The notes beneath the pieces were generated by a model. That model was not told the DNA's origin, did not search any database, and saw only the letters and a program-made list of their open reading frames with translations. A program made the translations under genes and the position numbers. From IMG/VR virus record IMGVR_UViG_3300006805_000143, positions 1 to 25,471 of that record: a DNA stretch of 25,471 nucleotides, one strand, 5' to 3'. Positions 1 through 7,788 of this stretch are shown piece by piece. The DNA is from a virus. Position 1 is the stretch's first letter. Each line of letters begins with the position of its first letter.

Positions 1-113
1 GCCCGCAATTTTCGCTGTAAGCCAAATGTCGGTCATTCGCTTACACATACTTACATTCAGCAAAACCATACATACCTACAAGCCTACAAGCTTCGCACCC
101 GCCAACAAAAAAA

Positions 114-233
114 CTGTACCGTTCAGTAATAATCTGTACCGTATAGTTTCTGACTGATCAGTATATTTTCTGACTGTACCGTTCAGTAATAAACTGCACC
201 GTATAGTTTCTGACTGATCAGTATAGTTTCTGA
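114..233. repeat. two 60-bp tandem copies, each made of three related 20-bp units
   Basis: Positions 114-173 and 174-233 are direct copies that differ at three positions (57/60). Each copy divides into three 20-bp units beginning CTG (114, 134, 154, then 174, 194, 214). Units 1, 2, 4 and 5 start with CTGTACCGT or CTGCACCGT; units 3 and 6 start with CTGATCAGTA and include the perfect palindrome ACTGATCAGT (153-162 and 213-222). Units 1 and 4 show ACTG and CAGT as an inverted pair around a 7-base spacer. A 20-bp period is close to two helical turns, so bound proteins would line up on one face of the DNA. This looks like an iteron array or a set of operators. Confidence 0.85.
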
Positions 234-318
234 CCGCTAGGTTTTTGCTGTTTGCTTTTTGCTATCGAGGGGGGAAGGGGGCCTGCGGCCAGTGTGTGTA
301 TGGCTGGGTGCGTTCACG

Positions 319-347
319 AACAATTTTTATTTTTTTTAGTATATACT
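319..347 (+). promoter_or_regulatory. weak candidate promoter before the terminase genes
   Basis: TATACT at 342-347 resembles a -10 element and follows a T-rich tract. The -35 region at the expected 17-base spacing (319-324, AACAAT) does not match the consensus. The sequence could instead be served by a phage-encoded polymerase or an activator bound at the repeats upstream. It is offered only because some promoter must drive the rightward late block. Confidence 0.2.
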
Positions 348-422
348 CGCACGCATATAAGTCGGCGCAGGCCCATGTGTAGCATCGACATGCGCGCCGG
401 ATAATCGTAACCGGCAATAACT

Positions 423-860
423 ATGATCTTCTCACTACCACTTGCTGTGCGGGACGTTAAAGCGACTGAGGCGCGCCTCCAGTCCATCTACGACGCTGCC
501 GCGCTTGGTCTTAAAGGCGACGCATTGGCGTTAGCTGCTGGCATGTTGCCTATCGAGTACCGCCAACTCTGCCAGCTAGACCCTATGGCCGAACTGGCCG
601 CGCAGAAGGGGCGCGCTGACTCTGAGATTGAGGCGTCATCACAGCTACGCGAAGCAGCGCGTGCGGGCGACGCTAAGGCGGCGCTGGCTATCCTTCAGCA
701 CAGCCACGGCTGGACGGCCAAACAAGAGATCGCGGTCAACGTACACAACATCAGCATCACGCAGGCGCTCGAAGATGCGCAGAAGCGTGTCATTGAAGGT
801 CAATTTACTGAAATAAATGTCTTGGAGAATAGGCAATGTCAGAATTCGGTACTGGATTAA
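423..860 (+). CDS. terS: putative terminase small subunit
   Basis: The small terminase subunit recognises phage DNA and hands it to the large subunit for packaging. This 145-residue protein is placed by position, two genes before TerL, and by its make-up. It is mostly helical and Ala-rich in the first 110 residues, and the stretch around residues 75-98 (REAARAGDAKAALAILQHS..GW) looks like small terminase proteins of this phage type. P22 gp3 is about 162 residues. The frame opens at 411, so ATG 423 is the only ATG available near the 5' end. No clear Shine-Dalgarno precedes it. The last 20 or so codons are more AT-rich than the rest and overlap the next gene by 25 bases. Confidence 0.7.
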   Translation: MIFSLPLAVRDVKATEARLQSIYDAAALGLKGDALALAAGMLPIEYRQLCQLDPMAELAAQKGRADSEIEASSQLREAARAGDAKAALAILQHSHGWTAKQEIAVNVHNISITQALEDAQKRVIEGQFTEINVLENRQCQNSVLD

Positions 861-1699
861 CTGCCGCTGCGTTACGTGCGTACGATGCGTTAAGCGATAG
901 AAAAACTATGCCGTCTAACCGACGCGTATTATTAGAAACTTTGGTTGATAAGTCAAAAGAACCAATAACTGAAAATGCTTTGCGCCCCGCTGAGTTAGAC
1001 GCATTAAACAATTTAATTAGTAGTAAATATTCAAATTTGCAAAAACCGGCAACGCAATACAAAAATTATATCGACCGTACGTTAAGCGAACATGAATCTG
1101 CGGGTAAAACTAAACGTAAAGAAGGGCGAATAAATGCAGATTATGAAAAACAATTAAGAACCGACAGAAAAATTATCGATGGTTATTTAAGCGGAAATTT
1201 AACGCCTGAATTTTTAGACATGGCGCATGGTAAACCTGAATACCACAGAAATGTTGCGCTTACATTAGCTGGCATCGGCAACGGTGAAGGAACACCTTTT
1301 TCGGTTAAACCAAATATACAATACGAAGATTACAATAAATTTACAGACCCCATGGTAGCCCGCAACATATTAAGCGGGTCAAATCCGTATGATTCTTTGG
1401 CTACGCTTTTAGGGCGTTTTAACTATGGTATTGACCCTAAAACAAAACAATTTGTAGCAACTGATAAATATGATTTTAATCCTTATAAATCAATCCTGAC
1501 CAACAAAGACGCAACACCTGTAATACCCTACGCCGAAGATTTAATTACGCTGCCTATTGATGGCGGGACTAGCGGCGGCGCGTATAATTTATTGCGTAGA
1601 TACGCAGGCACTGTTGTTCCACCTGGGCAAGGCCGCGATGTACGCATCCAATTAAATAATTTATTACCCGCGCCTAAAAACGCATTTGTAGGTAAATAG
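836..1699 (+). CDS. unknown protein between the terminase subunits
   Basis: This 287-residue protein is not recognised. It starts at ATG 836 behind a clear Shine-Dalgarno (GGAG at 824-827) and overlaps the terS end by 25 bases. Its stop shares one base with the GTG start of terL. The N-terminal half is charged and helical (Lys/Glu/Arg-rich around residues 75-120). The C-terminal half has YDFNPY near residue 215, a Gly-rich stretch near 245 and ends in a basic segment. No signal peptide or membrane segment is visible. Codon choice leans clearly to A/T endings (TTA, AAA, AAT, TTT) compared with the GC-richer terS and terL on either side, which suggests separate acquisition. A virion or packaging accessory role is possible but not shown. 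Confidence 0.75.
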   Translation: MSEFGTGLTAAALRAYDALSDRKTMPSNRRVLLETLVDKSKEPITENALRPAELDALNNLISSKYSNLQKPATQYKNYIDRTLSEHESAGKTKRKEGRINADYEKQLRTDRKIIDGYLSGNLTPEFLDMAHGKPEYHRNVALTLAGIGNGEGTPFSVKPNIQYEDYNKFTDPMVARNILSGSNPYDSLATLLGRFNYGIDPKTKQFVATDKYDFNPYKSILTNKDATPVIPYAEDLITLPIDGGTSGGAYNLLRRYAGTVVPPGQGRDVRIQLNNLLPAPKNAFVGK

Positions 1700-3222
1700 T
1701 GCAAACAACCATCTACTCGCCAGACGAAGAACAAGCGTTAATGAGCCGGCTTTGGTCGGCACAGATTAAAGACAATCCATTAGCGTTCGTTCTATATGTG
1801 TTCCCGTGGGGCGTTAAAGGCACACCGCTGGAGAACTTCGCTGGCCCGCGCAAATGGCAACGAGACATCCTCCTGCTTATAGCCGATCAGATTAAGAGCA
1901 ACCAAGGCAAGATTGACTTCGATACGCTGCGCTTGGCAATCTCGTCAGGCCGTGGTATTGGTAAGTCTGCATTGGTTAGCTGGATTACGATCTGGATGCT
2001 GTCGACCCGCATTGGGTCTACGACCATCATCTCGGCCAACAGCGAGAGTCAGCTACGCTCGGTTACTTGGGCTGAGATTACTAAATGGCTGGCGATGTCG
2101 ATCAACAGCCATTGGTTTGAAGTGTCGGCGACAAGACTCATGCCAGCTAAATGGCTGACTGAGTTGGTCGAACGTGATCTGAAGAAAGGCACGCGTTACT
2201 GGGGCGTTGAAGGCCGGTTGTGGTCGGCAGAGAATCCTGACGCCTACGCGGGTGTGCATAACTACGACGGTGTGCTGGTCATCTTTGATGAAGCGTCGGG
2301 TATTGATGACGCCATCTGGGCGGTGACGTCTGGTTTTTTTACGGAAAACACACCAAATCGTTTCTGGTGCTGTTTTTCTAACCCACGACGCAATACGGGG
2401 TACTTTTACGAGTGTTTTAACGCCAAACGGGCGTTCTGGAAAACTAAAGTAGTGGACGCCAGGACTGTAGAAGGTACGGACAAGCAGGTGTACCAGCAGA
2501 TTATTGACGAATACGGCCCAGACTCTAGCCAAGCGCACGTTGAGGTGTACGGTGAGTTCCCATCGGCTGGCGATGATCAGTTCATCTCGTCAGGCATTGT
2601 GGACGACGCAATGAAACGGCCTAAGTATAAGGATTTGTCGGCGCCGATTGTGATTGGTGTCGATCCGGCGCGGTTCGGGGCTGACGCAACCGTCATCGTG
2701 GTGCGCCAAGGGCGCGATATTGTCGAGATTAGGCGCTATCGGGGCGACGACACCATGACGGTGGTGGGCCATGTGATCGACGCGATCGAAGAATACAAGC
2801 CAACACTGGTCGTGATCGACGAGGGCGGCGTGGGTGGCGGTATTGTGGACAGGCTGAAAGAGCAACGGTACAAGATTCGGGGTGTAAACTTCGGTAATAA
2901 GTCTAAAAACCCGCTGATGTACGGCAATATGCGAGCGCAGATGTGGGGTGAAATGCGAAATTGGTTGAAAGAAGCAAGTATTCCACTAGACCGCACACTA
3001 AAAACGGACTTAATATCGCCAATTATGAAGCCGGACTCAAAAGGAACGATTTTCTTGGAGTCTAAGAAGGATATGAAGTCACGCGGGCTGTCGTCGCCGG
3101 ATGCGGCTGACGCGCTATGCGTAACTTTTGCTTTTCCTGTTGCCAACCGCGAGTATAATGCTCGTACAACAACCCGCCAGGTGTCATCTGGCACTGTTAC
3201 TAGTTCATGGATGGGGTCATAA
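1699..3222 (+). CDS. terL: terminase large subunit (ATPase and nuclease)
   Basis: TerL is the motor that pumps DNA into the prohead and cuts the concatemer. The 507 residues show the expected order. The ATPase comes first: Walker A SGRGIGKS (83-90), Walker B LVIFDEA (193-199, with D197 and E198) and a coupling motif SNPRR (227-231). An RNase H-like nuclease follows, with acidic residues D322 (IGVDPARFGAD), D374 (VVIDEGG) and D468 or D471 (SPDAADAL). Length is close to P22 gp2 (about 499). The start is GTG 1699, sharing its first base with the stop of the preceding gene; only a weak AGG precedes it. The next gene begins one base after the stop. Confidence 0.95.
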   Translation: MQTTIYSPDEEQALMSRLWSAQIKDNPLAFVLYVFPWGVKGTPLENFAGPRKWQRDILLLIADQIKSNQGKIDFDTLRLAISSGRGIGKSALVSWITIWMLSTRIGSTTIISANSESQLRSVTWAEITKWLAMSINSHWFEVSATRLMPAKWLTELVERDLKKGTRYWGVEGRLWSAENPDAYAGVHNYDGVLVIFDEASGIDDAIWAVTSGFFTENTPNRFWCCFSNPRRNTGYFYECFNAKRAFWKTKVVDARTVEGTDKQVYQQIIDEYGPDSSQAHVEVYGEFPSAGDDQFISSGIVDDAMKRPKYKDLSAPIVIGVDPARFGADATVIVVRQGRDIVEIRRYRGDDTMTVVGHVIDAIEEYKPTLVVIDEGGVGGGIVDRLKEQRYKIRGVNFGNKSKNPLMYGNMRAQMWGEMRNWLKEASIPLDRTLKTDLISPIMKPDSKGTIFLESKKDMKSRGLSSPDAADALCVTFAFPVANREYNARTTTRQVSSGTVTSSWMGS

Positions 3223-3223
3223 T

Positions 3224-3361
3224 ATGCCATTGAAGAAAAGCACTACGCCTAAAGCGTTTCGTGAAAACGTGAAAGCGGAAGTTAAAGCGGGTAAACCTAT
3301 TAAGCAAGCGGTGGCGATAAGTTACGCCGTTAAACGTGAAGCTGCGAAAAAATCTAAATAA
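3224..3361 (+). CDS. small basic phage protein
   Basis: A 45-residue, Lys-rich protein (starts MPLKKSTTPKAFREN) with a central KAGKPIKQAVAISYAVKR segment. Proteins of this type (MPLKKS..., followed by a GKPxKQAVAI helix) are common in tailed phages next to the portal or terminase genes, with no established function that I know of. The ATG at 3224 lies one base after the TerL stop, and the stop shares its last base with the portal ATG, so it is translated as part of a tightly coupled set. The high charge suggests nucleic-acid contact, but that is inference. Confidence 0.8.
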   Translation: MPLKKSTTPKAFRENVKAEVKAGKPIKQAVAISYAVKREAAKKSK

Positions 3362-5556
3362 TGGCATATAACAGCGACGTTAAAGCGGCAGGTAAAGTAT
3401 CTGAATCTGACGATACTGACTCACTAGCCACCATGCGCAGCCGGCTTTCGCTGGCTATTGGCGCTTATAGCGAGTCGCGCGAAGATGAACTGGACGACCT
3501 GCGCTTTTATGCCGGCTCACCCGACAATCAATGGCAATGGCCGGCAGATGTGCTAGCAACGCGTGGTGCGGTGCAAGGCCAAACCATTAACGCACGCCCC
3601 TGCCTGACCATTAACAAGCTGCCACAGCATGTGCGGCAAGTTACCAACGATCAGCGCCAGAATCGTCCAAGCGGTAAAGTCATCCCTGTGGATGACAAGG
3701 CCGACGTTGAAGTAGCTGAGATTTTTGATGGTATTGTGCGCCATATTGAGTATATCTCGGATGCTGACGTAGCCTACGACACCGCCTGCGAGAATCAGGT
3801 CACCTACGGTGAAGGTTACATCCGTATTCTGACTGAATACTGTAACGAAGATAGTTTCGACCAAGACATTAAGATTGGCCGTATCCGCAATTCGTTCTCC
3901 GTGTACATGGACCCAACCATTCAAGACCCTTGCGGCTCGGATGCTGAATGGTGCTTCATTACAGAGGACATGCTCAAAGAAGATTACGAACGCGAGTTCC
4001 CGAACGCTAAACCTATCTCGACGTTGGAACAAGGCGGCGTAGGCGATCAAACACTGTCCAACTGGGTCAATAAAGATACCATTCGGATTGCTGAGTACTT
4101 TTACATTGAGCATACGTCTAAGAAATTGCATCTGTACCACGGCAATGTGTCGGCTTTTGAAGATAGCCCAGAAGATAAGCAAATGAAAGCAATGGGCATG
4201 AAGCCGTTGCGCACCCGCGTGGTGGACGTTAAAAAGGTCAAATGGTGCAAAACCAATGGCTACGAGTTCATTGAAGAAAACGATTGGGCTGGCGCGTCGA
4301 TTCCTGTTGTTCGCGTGGTTGGTAATGAATACGAAGTAGATGGCAAACTGTACGTGGCAGGTCTGGTACGCAATGCGAAAGACGCGCAGCGTATGTACAA
4401 TTATTGGGTTAGCCAAGAAACTGAAATGCTGGCATTAGCGCCTAAAGCACCATTTATTGGCTATGGCGGTCAGTTTGAAGGCTACGAGAACCAATGGAAA
4501 ACCGCTAATACGACCAATTGGCCGTATTTGGAAGTTAATCCAGACGTAACCGACGGCCAAGGCGGCGTACTGCCATTGCCAGCACGCTCACAGCCACCAG
4601 TGGCATCTAGCGGTCTGTTGCAGGCCAAGATGGGTGCATCGGACGATATTAAGTCTACTACAGGCCAATATGATACAAGTCTGGGTCAAACTTCTAACGA
4701 GCGGTCGGGCAAAGCAATTATGGCGCGTGAGCGTCAATCTGATACTGGCACTTACCATTACGTTGACAATCTGGCACGCGCTGTTCGTTATGTTACGCGT
4801 CAAATTGTAGACTTGATCCCTAAGATTTACGACACACAACGCATCGCCCGCATTATTGGAATTGACGGCGAAACCAGCATGGCTAAGATTGACCCAATGC
4901 AAGCCGAGCCGGTCAAGAAGATTGTTGACCAAGCCGGTATTGTGCTGGAAAAAATCTACAACCCTGGCATTGGTAAGTACGACGTCTGCGTAACGACCGG
5001 CCCGAGCTACATGACCAAGCGTCAAGAAGCATTGGAAGGCATGTCTGTACTGCTGCAAGGCAATCCACAACTGTGGGCTGTGGCCGGCGACTTGTTTATT
5101 AAGAACATGGATTGGCCTGGCGCACAGGAAATGTCTAAACGGTTTGCTAAGACGATCGATCCTAAGTTGCTGTCGAACGAGGATGAATCGCCTGAATTGC
5201 AAGCTGCACAGCAACAGATTCAAGCAATGGGTCAGGAAATGGATCAGATGCACCAGATGCTGCAAAACGTCGGTAAATCGATGGAAGCGCAGGATCAGGA
5301 GCGTAAAGACTTTGAAGCGAAGATTAAGGCTTTTGAAGCGGAAACTAAGCGCATTACGGCTGTGCAAGCCAGCATGTCGCCTGAGCAGATTCAGGATATT
5401 GTCATGGGTACGGTTCATGGCATGATCGACAGTGGTGACTTGATTCAGGAAATGCCTGGCCGTGAGACGAATGAGCAAATGCCTGAGTCGGCTGAGTACG
5501 CACCACAACCACAAGAGCCGCAACAACAAATGCCACTTGAAGGAATGGGACAATGA
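3361..5556 (+). CDS. portal protein, P22 gp1 type
   Basis: The portal forms a dodecameric ring at one head vertex, through which DNA enters and leaves. This 731-residue protein matches the P22 portal type in length (about 725) and in the N-terminal block: LRFYAGSPDNQW (around 42-53), INARPCLTINKLPQHVRQV (around 76-94) and DVAYDTACENQVTYGEGY (around 137-154). A Gln/Glu/Lys-rich helix at about 608-670 resembles the long C-terminal helical barrel of P22-like portals. It is followed by a Pro/Gln-rich tail. The start shares one base with the preceding stop, and the end overlaps the next gene as ATGA. Confidence 0.93.
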   Translation: MAYNSDVKAAGKVSESDDTDSLATMRSRLSLAIGAYSESREDELDDLRFYAGSPDNQWQWPADVLATRGAVQGQTINARPCLTINKLPQHVRQVTNDQRQNRPSGKVIPVDDKADVEVAEIFDGIVRHIEYISDADVAYDTACENQVTYGEGYIRILTEYCNEDSFDQDIKIGRIRNSFSVYMDPTIQDPCGSDAEWCFITEDMLKEDYEREFPNAKPISTLEQGGVGDQTLSNWVNKDTIRIAEYFYIEHTSKKLHLYHGNVSAFEDSPEDKQMKAMGMKPLRTRVVDVKKVKWCKTNGYEFIEENDWAGASIPVVRVVGNEYEVDGKLYVAGLVRNAKDAQRMYNYWVSQETEMLALAPKAPFIGYGGQFEGYENQWKTANTTNWPYLEVNPDVTDGQGGVLPLPARSQPPVASSGLLQAKMGASDDIKSTTGQYDTSLGQTSNERSGKAIMARERQSDTGTYHYVDNLARAVRYVTRQIVDLIPKIYDTQRIARIIGIDGETSMAKIDPMQAEPVKKIVDQAGIVLEKIYNPGIGKYDVCVTTGPSYMTKRQEALEGMSVLLQGNPQLWAVAGDLFIKNMDWPGAQEMSKRFAKTIDPKLLSNEDESPELQAAQQQIQAMGQEMDQMHQMLQNVGKSMEAQDQERKDFEAKIKAFEAETKRITAVQASMSPEQIQDIVMGTVHGMIDSGDLIQEMPGRETNEQMPESAEYAPQPQEPQQQMPLEGMGQ

Positions 5557-5915
5557 AGGCTGCGGATTTCGTAGGTTTGCTGTTTTTAGCGCGTGATGTT
5601 GCACATAGCGTGCATTTAAACACACGCAGCTTTTCTAAGCACATGGCGCTCAATACCTTTTACCATGAGATTATTGAGAATGCCGATGAGTTTACTGAAG
5701 CGTACCAAGGCCGACACGGTTTGGTCGGCCCGATCTCGCTAATGTCAGCTAAGAAAACATCGAATATTGTTGAGTTTCTTCAGAATCAACTTGAAGAAAT
5801 TGAAAAGGAGCGATATAACGTAGTCGATAAATCCGATACGTCGTTGCAACAAATCATCGACAATATCGTTCAATTGTACCTATCCACGCTGTATAAGATA
5901 AGGTTTTTGGCATGA
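5553..5915 (+). CDS. helical protein resembling the DUF5856 (ferritin-like) phage family
   Basis: The 120 residues begin MKAADFVGLLFLARDVAHSV and contain an N-terminal helical pair with conserved-looking H17, H21 and H30, then EII..DEFTEAYQGRHG around 42-58. I recall this pattern from small phage proteins annotated as DUF5856, which are ferritin-like four-helix proteins of unknown role. I could not verify this by search. ATGA overlaps couple it to the portal upstream and the structural gene downstream. A head-associated or DNA-protecting role would be speculation. Confidence 0.7.
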   Translation: MKAADFVGLLFLARDVAHSVHLNTRSFSKHMALNTFYHEIIENADEFTEAYQGRHGLVGPISLMSAKKTSNIVEFLQNQLEEIEKERYNVVDKSDTSLQQIIDNIVQLYLSTLYKIRFLA

Positions 5916-6694
5916 GCGCATTTGTATCGCAAACACAATACGGCAAAACTGAACAATTTAATTTGCAATTGGCGCGAAATCAAATTCAAGGCCATAAATT
6001 TCAATTTAAATTTGGTTATAACCCTACGGTTACTACTGCGGAAACTACTGTTTGGACTCAAGGTGGGGTATACGCATATCAAGCGTCTGCTATTCAGCTA
6101 AAAATTTCTAGCAGCTCAGCTAACGATACTGCTGCGGGTACTGGCGCTAGAACAATAAGCGTACAAGGATTAGATTCTGCATACAATGAAATTAGCGAAA
6201 CTGTAACGCTTAACGGGCAAACACCAGTTCTTACCGCGAATAATTTTTTGCGCGTTAATCGTATGTTTGTAATAGCCGCAGGCAGCGGAAATACCGCAGC
6301 GGGAACTATTTACGCAGGCGACGGAACAGTAACTGCGGGTGTTCCGGCCACAGTTTATGCAGTTATTAGCTTGGGTGAAAACCAAACTTTAATGGCTATT
6401 TGGACAGTTCCTGCTGGGTATACGGGCTATTTAGTTGAATCTACTTTAAATGTAGGTGATGCGGGAGCATCCCAGTCACTTATTGGCCGATTAATGCAAA
6501 GACAGATAAATGGCGTTTTTAGAACAGTGTCTAAAATAGTTTTACATGATGGTACGGCTAACTTTGACGGGTCTACAATTCCATTAACTTTTCCCGAAAA
6601 AACAGATATAGAAATTCGCGCAACTAGCACAGCTGGAACTAATCAAGCGGGCGCTAATTTTGCGCTGATTTACATTAAAAATTCAACGGACTAA
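5912..6694 (+). CDS. putative virion structural protein
   Basis: This 260-residue protein is rich in Thr, Ala, Gly and Asn and has an alternating pattern typical of beta-sandwich virion proteins. It has an N-terminal segment (residues 1-45), a central TAAGTGARTISVQGLDSAY region (about 72-90) and a C-terminal half with TVPAGYTGYLVESTLNVG near 168-185. Similar proteins occur between portal and scaffold in aquatic phages, where they are usually labelled structural. There is no signal peptide or membrane segment. It overlaps the previous gene as ATGA. Codon use is AT-leaning compared with portal and coat. Head decoration or head fibre are possible roles. Confidence 0.75.
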   Translation: MSAFVSQTQYGKTEQFNLQLARNQIQGHKFQFKFGYNPTVTTAETTVWTQGGVYAYQASAIQLKISSSSANDTAAGTGARTISVQGLDSAYNEISETVTLNGQTPVLTANNFLRVNRMFVIAAGSGNTAAGTIYAGDGTVTAGVPATVYAVISLGENQTLMAIWTVPAGYTGYLVESTLNVGDAGASQSLIGRLMQRQINGVFRTVSKIVLHDGTANFDGSTIPLTFPEKTDIEIRATSTAGTNQAGANFALIYIKNSTD

Positions 6695-6696
6695 AC

Positions 6697-6963
6697 ATGG
6701 CAAATTACGCGTACATTACCGCTTCGGCAAATATCAAACCAATGGCAGGTAAGCTAAAAGCTATTTTTGTTAGCGCCGCGTCGCTTGTGCCAACTATTAC
6801 AGTCTACGATTCTTCGTCCACAACCACGTCAAAAACAATTTTGGGCGTGTTTACGCCTGCGGCAGCAACAGTATATAACTTTCCGTTAGATGGAGTTTTT
6901 GCCAATAACGGCATATACGTTGTCATTAGTGGTACAGTTGCTGCTACAATTATTTACGAATAA
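6697..6963 (+). CDS. small putative structural protein
   Basis: An 88-residue protein starting two bases after the previous stop, with no evident Shine-Dalgarno, so probably translated by coupling. It is hydrophobic and beta-rich (TITVYDSSSTTTSKTIL, VFANNGIYVVISGTVAA) with hardly any charged residues. This is the make-up of small capsid-associated proteins rather than enzymes. It shares the AT-leaning codon use of the gene before it, and the two may have entered together. The specific role is unknown. Confidence 0.7.
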   Translation: MANYAYITASANIKPMAGKLKAIFVSAASLVPTITVYDSSSTTTSKTILGVFTPAAATVYNFPLDGVFANNGIYVVISGTVAATIIYE

Positions 6964-6986
6964 CCTTATCGGCGAGGCACACCGAG

Positions 6987-7000
6987 GATTCTAAGGAATC
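6987..7000 (+). promoter_or_regulatory. short hairpin overlapping the scaffold ribosome site
   Basis: GATTC (6987-6991) and GAATC (6996-7000) are complementary around a TAAG loop, and the Shine-Dalgarno AAGGAA (6993-6998) lies across the loop and the 3' arm. The stem has only five base pairs, so the structure may not form stably in the cell. It is recorded because P22 scaffold synthesis is known to be controlled after transcription. Confidence 0.25.
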
Positions 7001-7006
7001 AATACA

Positions 7007-7768
7007 ATGTCTGATGAAGTAGAACTAGCGGCAGTAGAACCCGCGCCAGAACTGGAAGTTACGGCAACTCCAGAACCTGAAGAACTAGCGCCGGAAGTGC
7101 CAGCAGCATCTAAGACCTTCACACAAGAAGAATTAGACGCAGCAATTGGCAAACGACTTGCAAGAGAGCAACGTAAATGGGAACGGGAACAGGCTCAGCG
7201 ACCAGTCGCTAAAGCTGCTGAACCGCCACCCGCGCTTGACCAGTTTAATACTGTGGATGAGTACGCCGAAGCATTGGCGGCATCAAAAGCAGAACAAATG
7301 CTGGCTGACCGCGAAGCGAGACGGCAACAGTCTGAACTTTTAGAGTCCTATCACGATAGAGAAGAGGAAGCGCGGGGCAAATACGATGACTTTGAACAAG
7401 TCGCGTACAACCCTAACCTGCCGATCACTACCGTGATGGCTCAGACGATTCAATCGTCGGATGTTGGCCCCGACTTGGCTTATTACCTTGGGACTAACCC
7501 GAAAGAAGCGGATCGCATTTCCAGATTGCAGCCTTTCATGCAGGCTAAAGAAATTGGACGGATTGAGGCCAAACTGATCTCAAGCCCGCCCGCAAAGAAA
7601 ACATCGACTGCTCCGGCACCGATTAGCCCTGTTACCGCGCGTTCCTCTGGGAACCCGATTTATGACACTACTGATCCACGGTCCTCCAAGACCATGACGG
7701 ATTCGCAGTGGATTGAAGCAGAACGGTTGCGGCAAGCTAAGAAATGGGAAGCATCGAAACTCCGCTAA
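7007..7768 (+). CDS. scaffolding protein
   Basis: Scaffolding proteins direct coat assembly into proheads and then leave. This 253-residue protein sits directly before the coat gene. It has an acidic, Pro/Glu/Ala-rich N-terminus (1-36), then FTQEELDAAIGKRLAREQRK (about 38-57), the usual start of the helical region in phage scaffolds. A long charged helical middle follows, and the end is a basic helix (LRQAKKWEASKLR), the kind of element that contacts coat protein in P22 gp8. P22 gp8 is about 303 residues. The Shine-Dalgarno AAGGAA at 6993-6998 supports ATG 7007. Confidence 0.88.
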   Translation: MSDEVELAAVEPAPELEVTATPEPEELAPEVPAASKTFTQEELDAAIGKRLAREQRKWEREQAQRPVAKAAEPPPALDQFNTVDEYAEALAASKAEQMLADREARRQQSELLESYHDREEEARGKYDDFEQVAYNPNLPITTVMAQTIQSSDVGPDLAYYLGTNPKEADRISRLQPFMQAKEIGRIEAKLISSPPAKKTSTAPAPISPVTARSSGNPIYDTTDPRSSKTMTDSQWIEAERLRQAKKWEASKLR

Positions 7769-7788
7769 TTTTACTTTTAGGAAATATC

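Larger units (their letters stand above)
1..422. other. noncoding region upstream of the late (terminase) block
   Basis: No credible coding frame is seen here. From left to right it holds a TACA-rich stretch (40-90) with several CTTACA or CCTACA hexamers spaced 8 to 10 bases apart, the 20-bp tandem repeats (114-233), a TTTGCT-rich pyrimidine stretch (242-265), a G-rich run (268-281) and a T tract (323-338) followed by TATACT. A long gene-free stretch with repeats just before the terminase genes suggests a control region: a late promoter or operator, replication origin or packaging site. The sequence alone does not say which. The region may extend past the left edge of the window. Confidence 0.7.

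Noticed and set aside
268-281. G-rich run as a G-quadruplex
   Set aside because: Only two long G runs are present with no further runs at suitable spacing, so a four-tract structure is not supported.
3553-4416. Long minus-strand open frame opposite the portal gene (287 codons)
   Set aside because: It is a shadow of the portal frame. The portal reading has clear family features and tight coupling, and the antisense translation shows no recognisable domain or ribosome site.
4588-5625. Long minus-strand open frame opposite the portal 3' half (345 codons)
   Set aside because: Its composition (very rich in His, Leu, Asn and Arg) is what results from reading a Gln/Lys-rich coiled-coil gene backwards. 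No gene features are seen.
5709-5730. Perfect 7-bp inverted repeat GGCCGAC/GTCGGCC with an 8-base loop
   Set aside because: It lies in the middle of the coding sequence at 5553-5915, has no T tract, and GGCCGAC-like words are frequent in this genome, so a regulatory role is not supported.
7744-7788. Longer coat protein beginning at ATG 7744
   Set aside because: That ATG is within the scaffold gene. The ATG at 7789 has a good AGGA site and gives the usual coat N-terminus.
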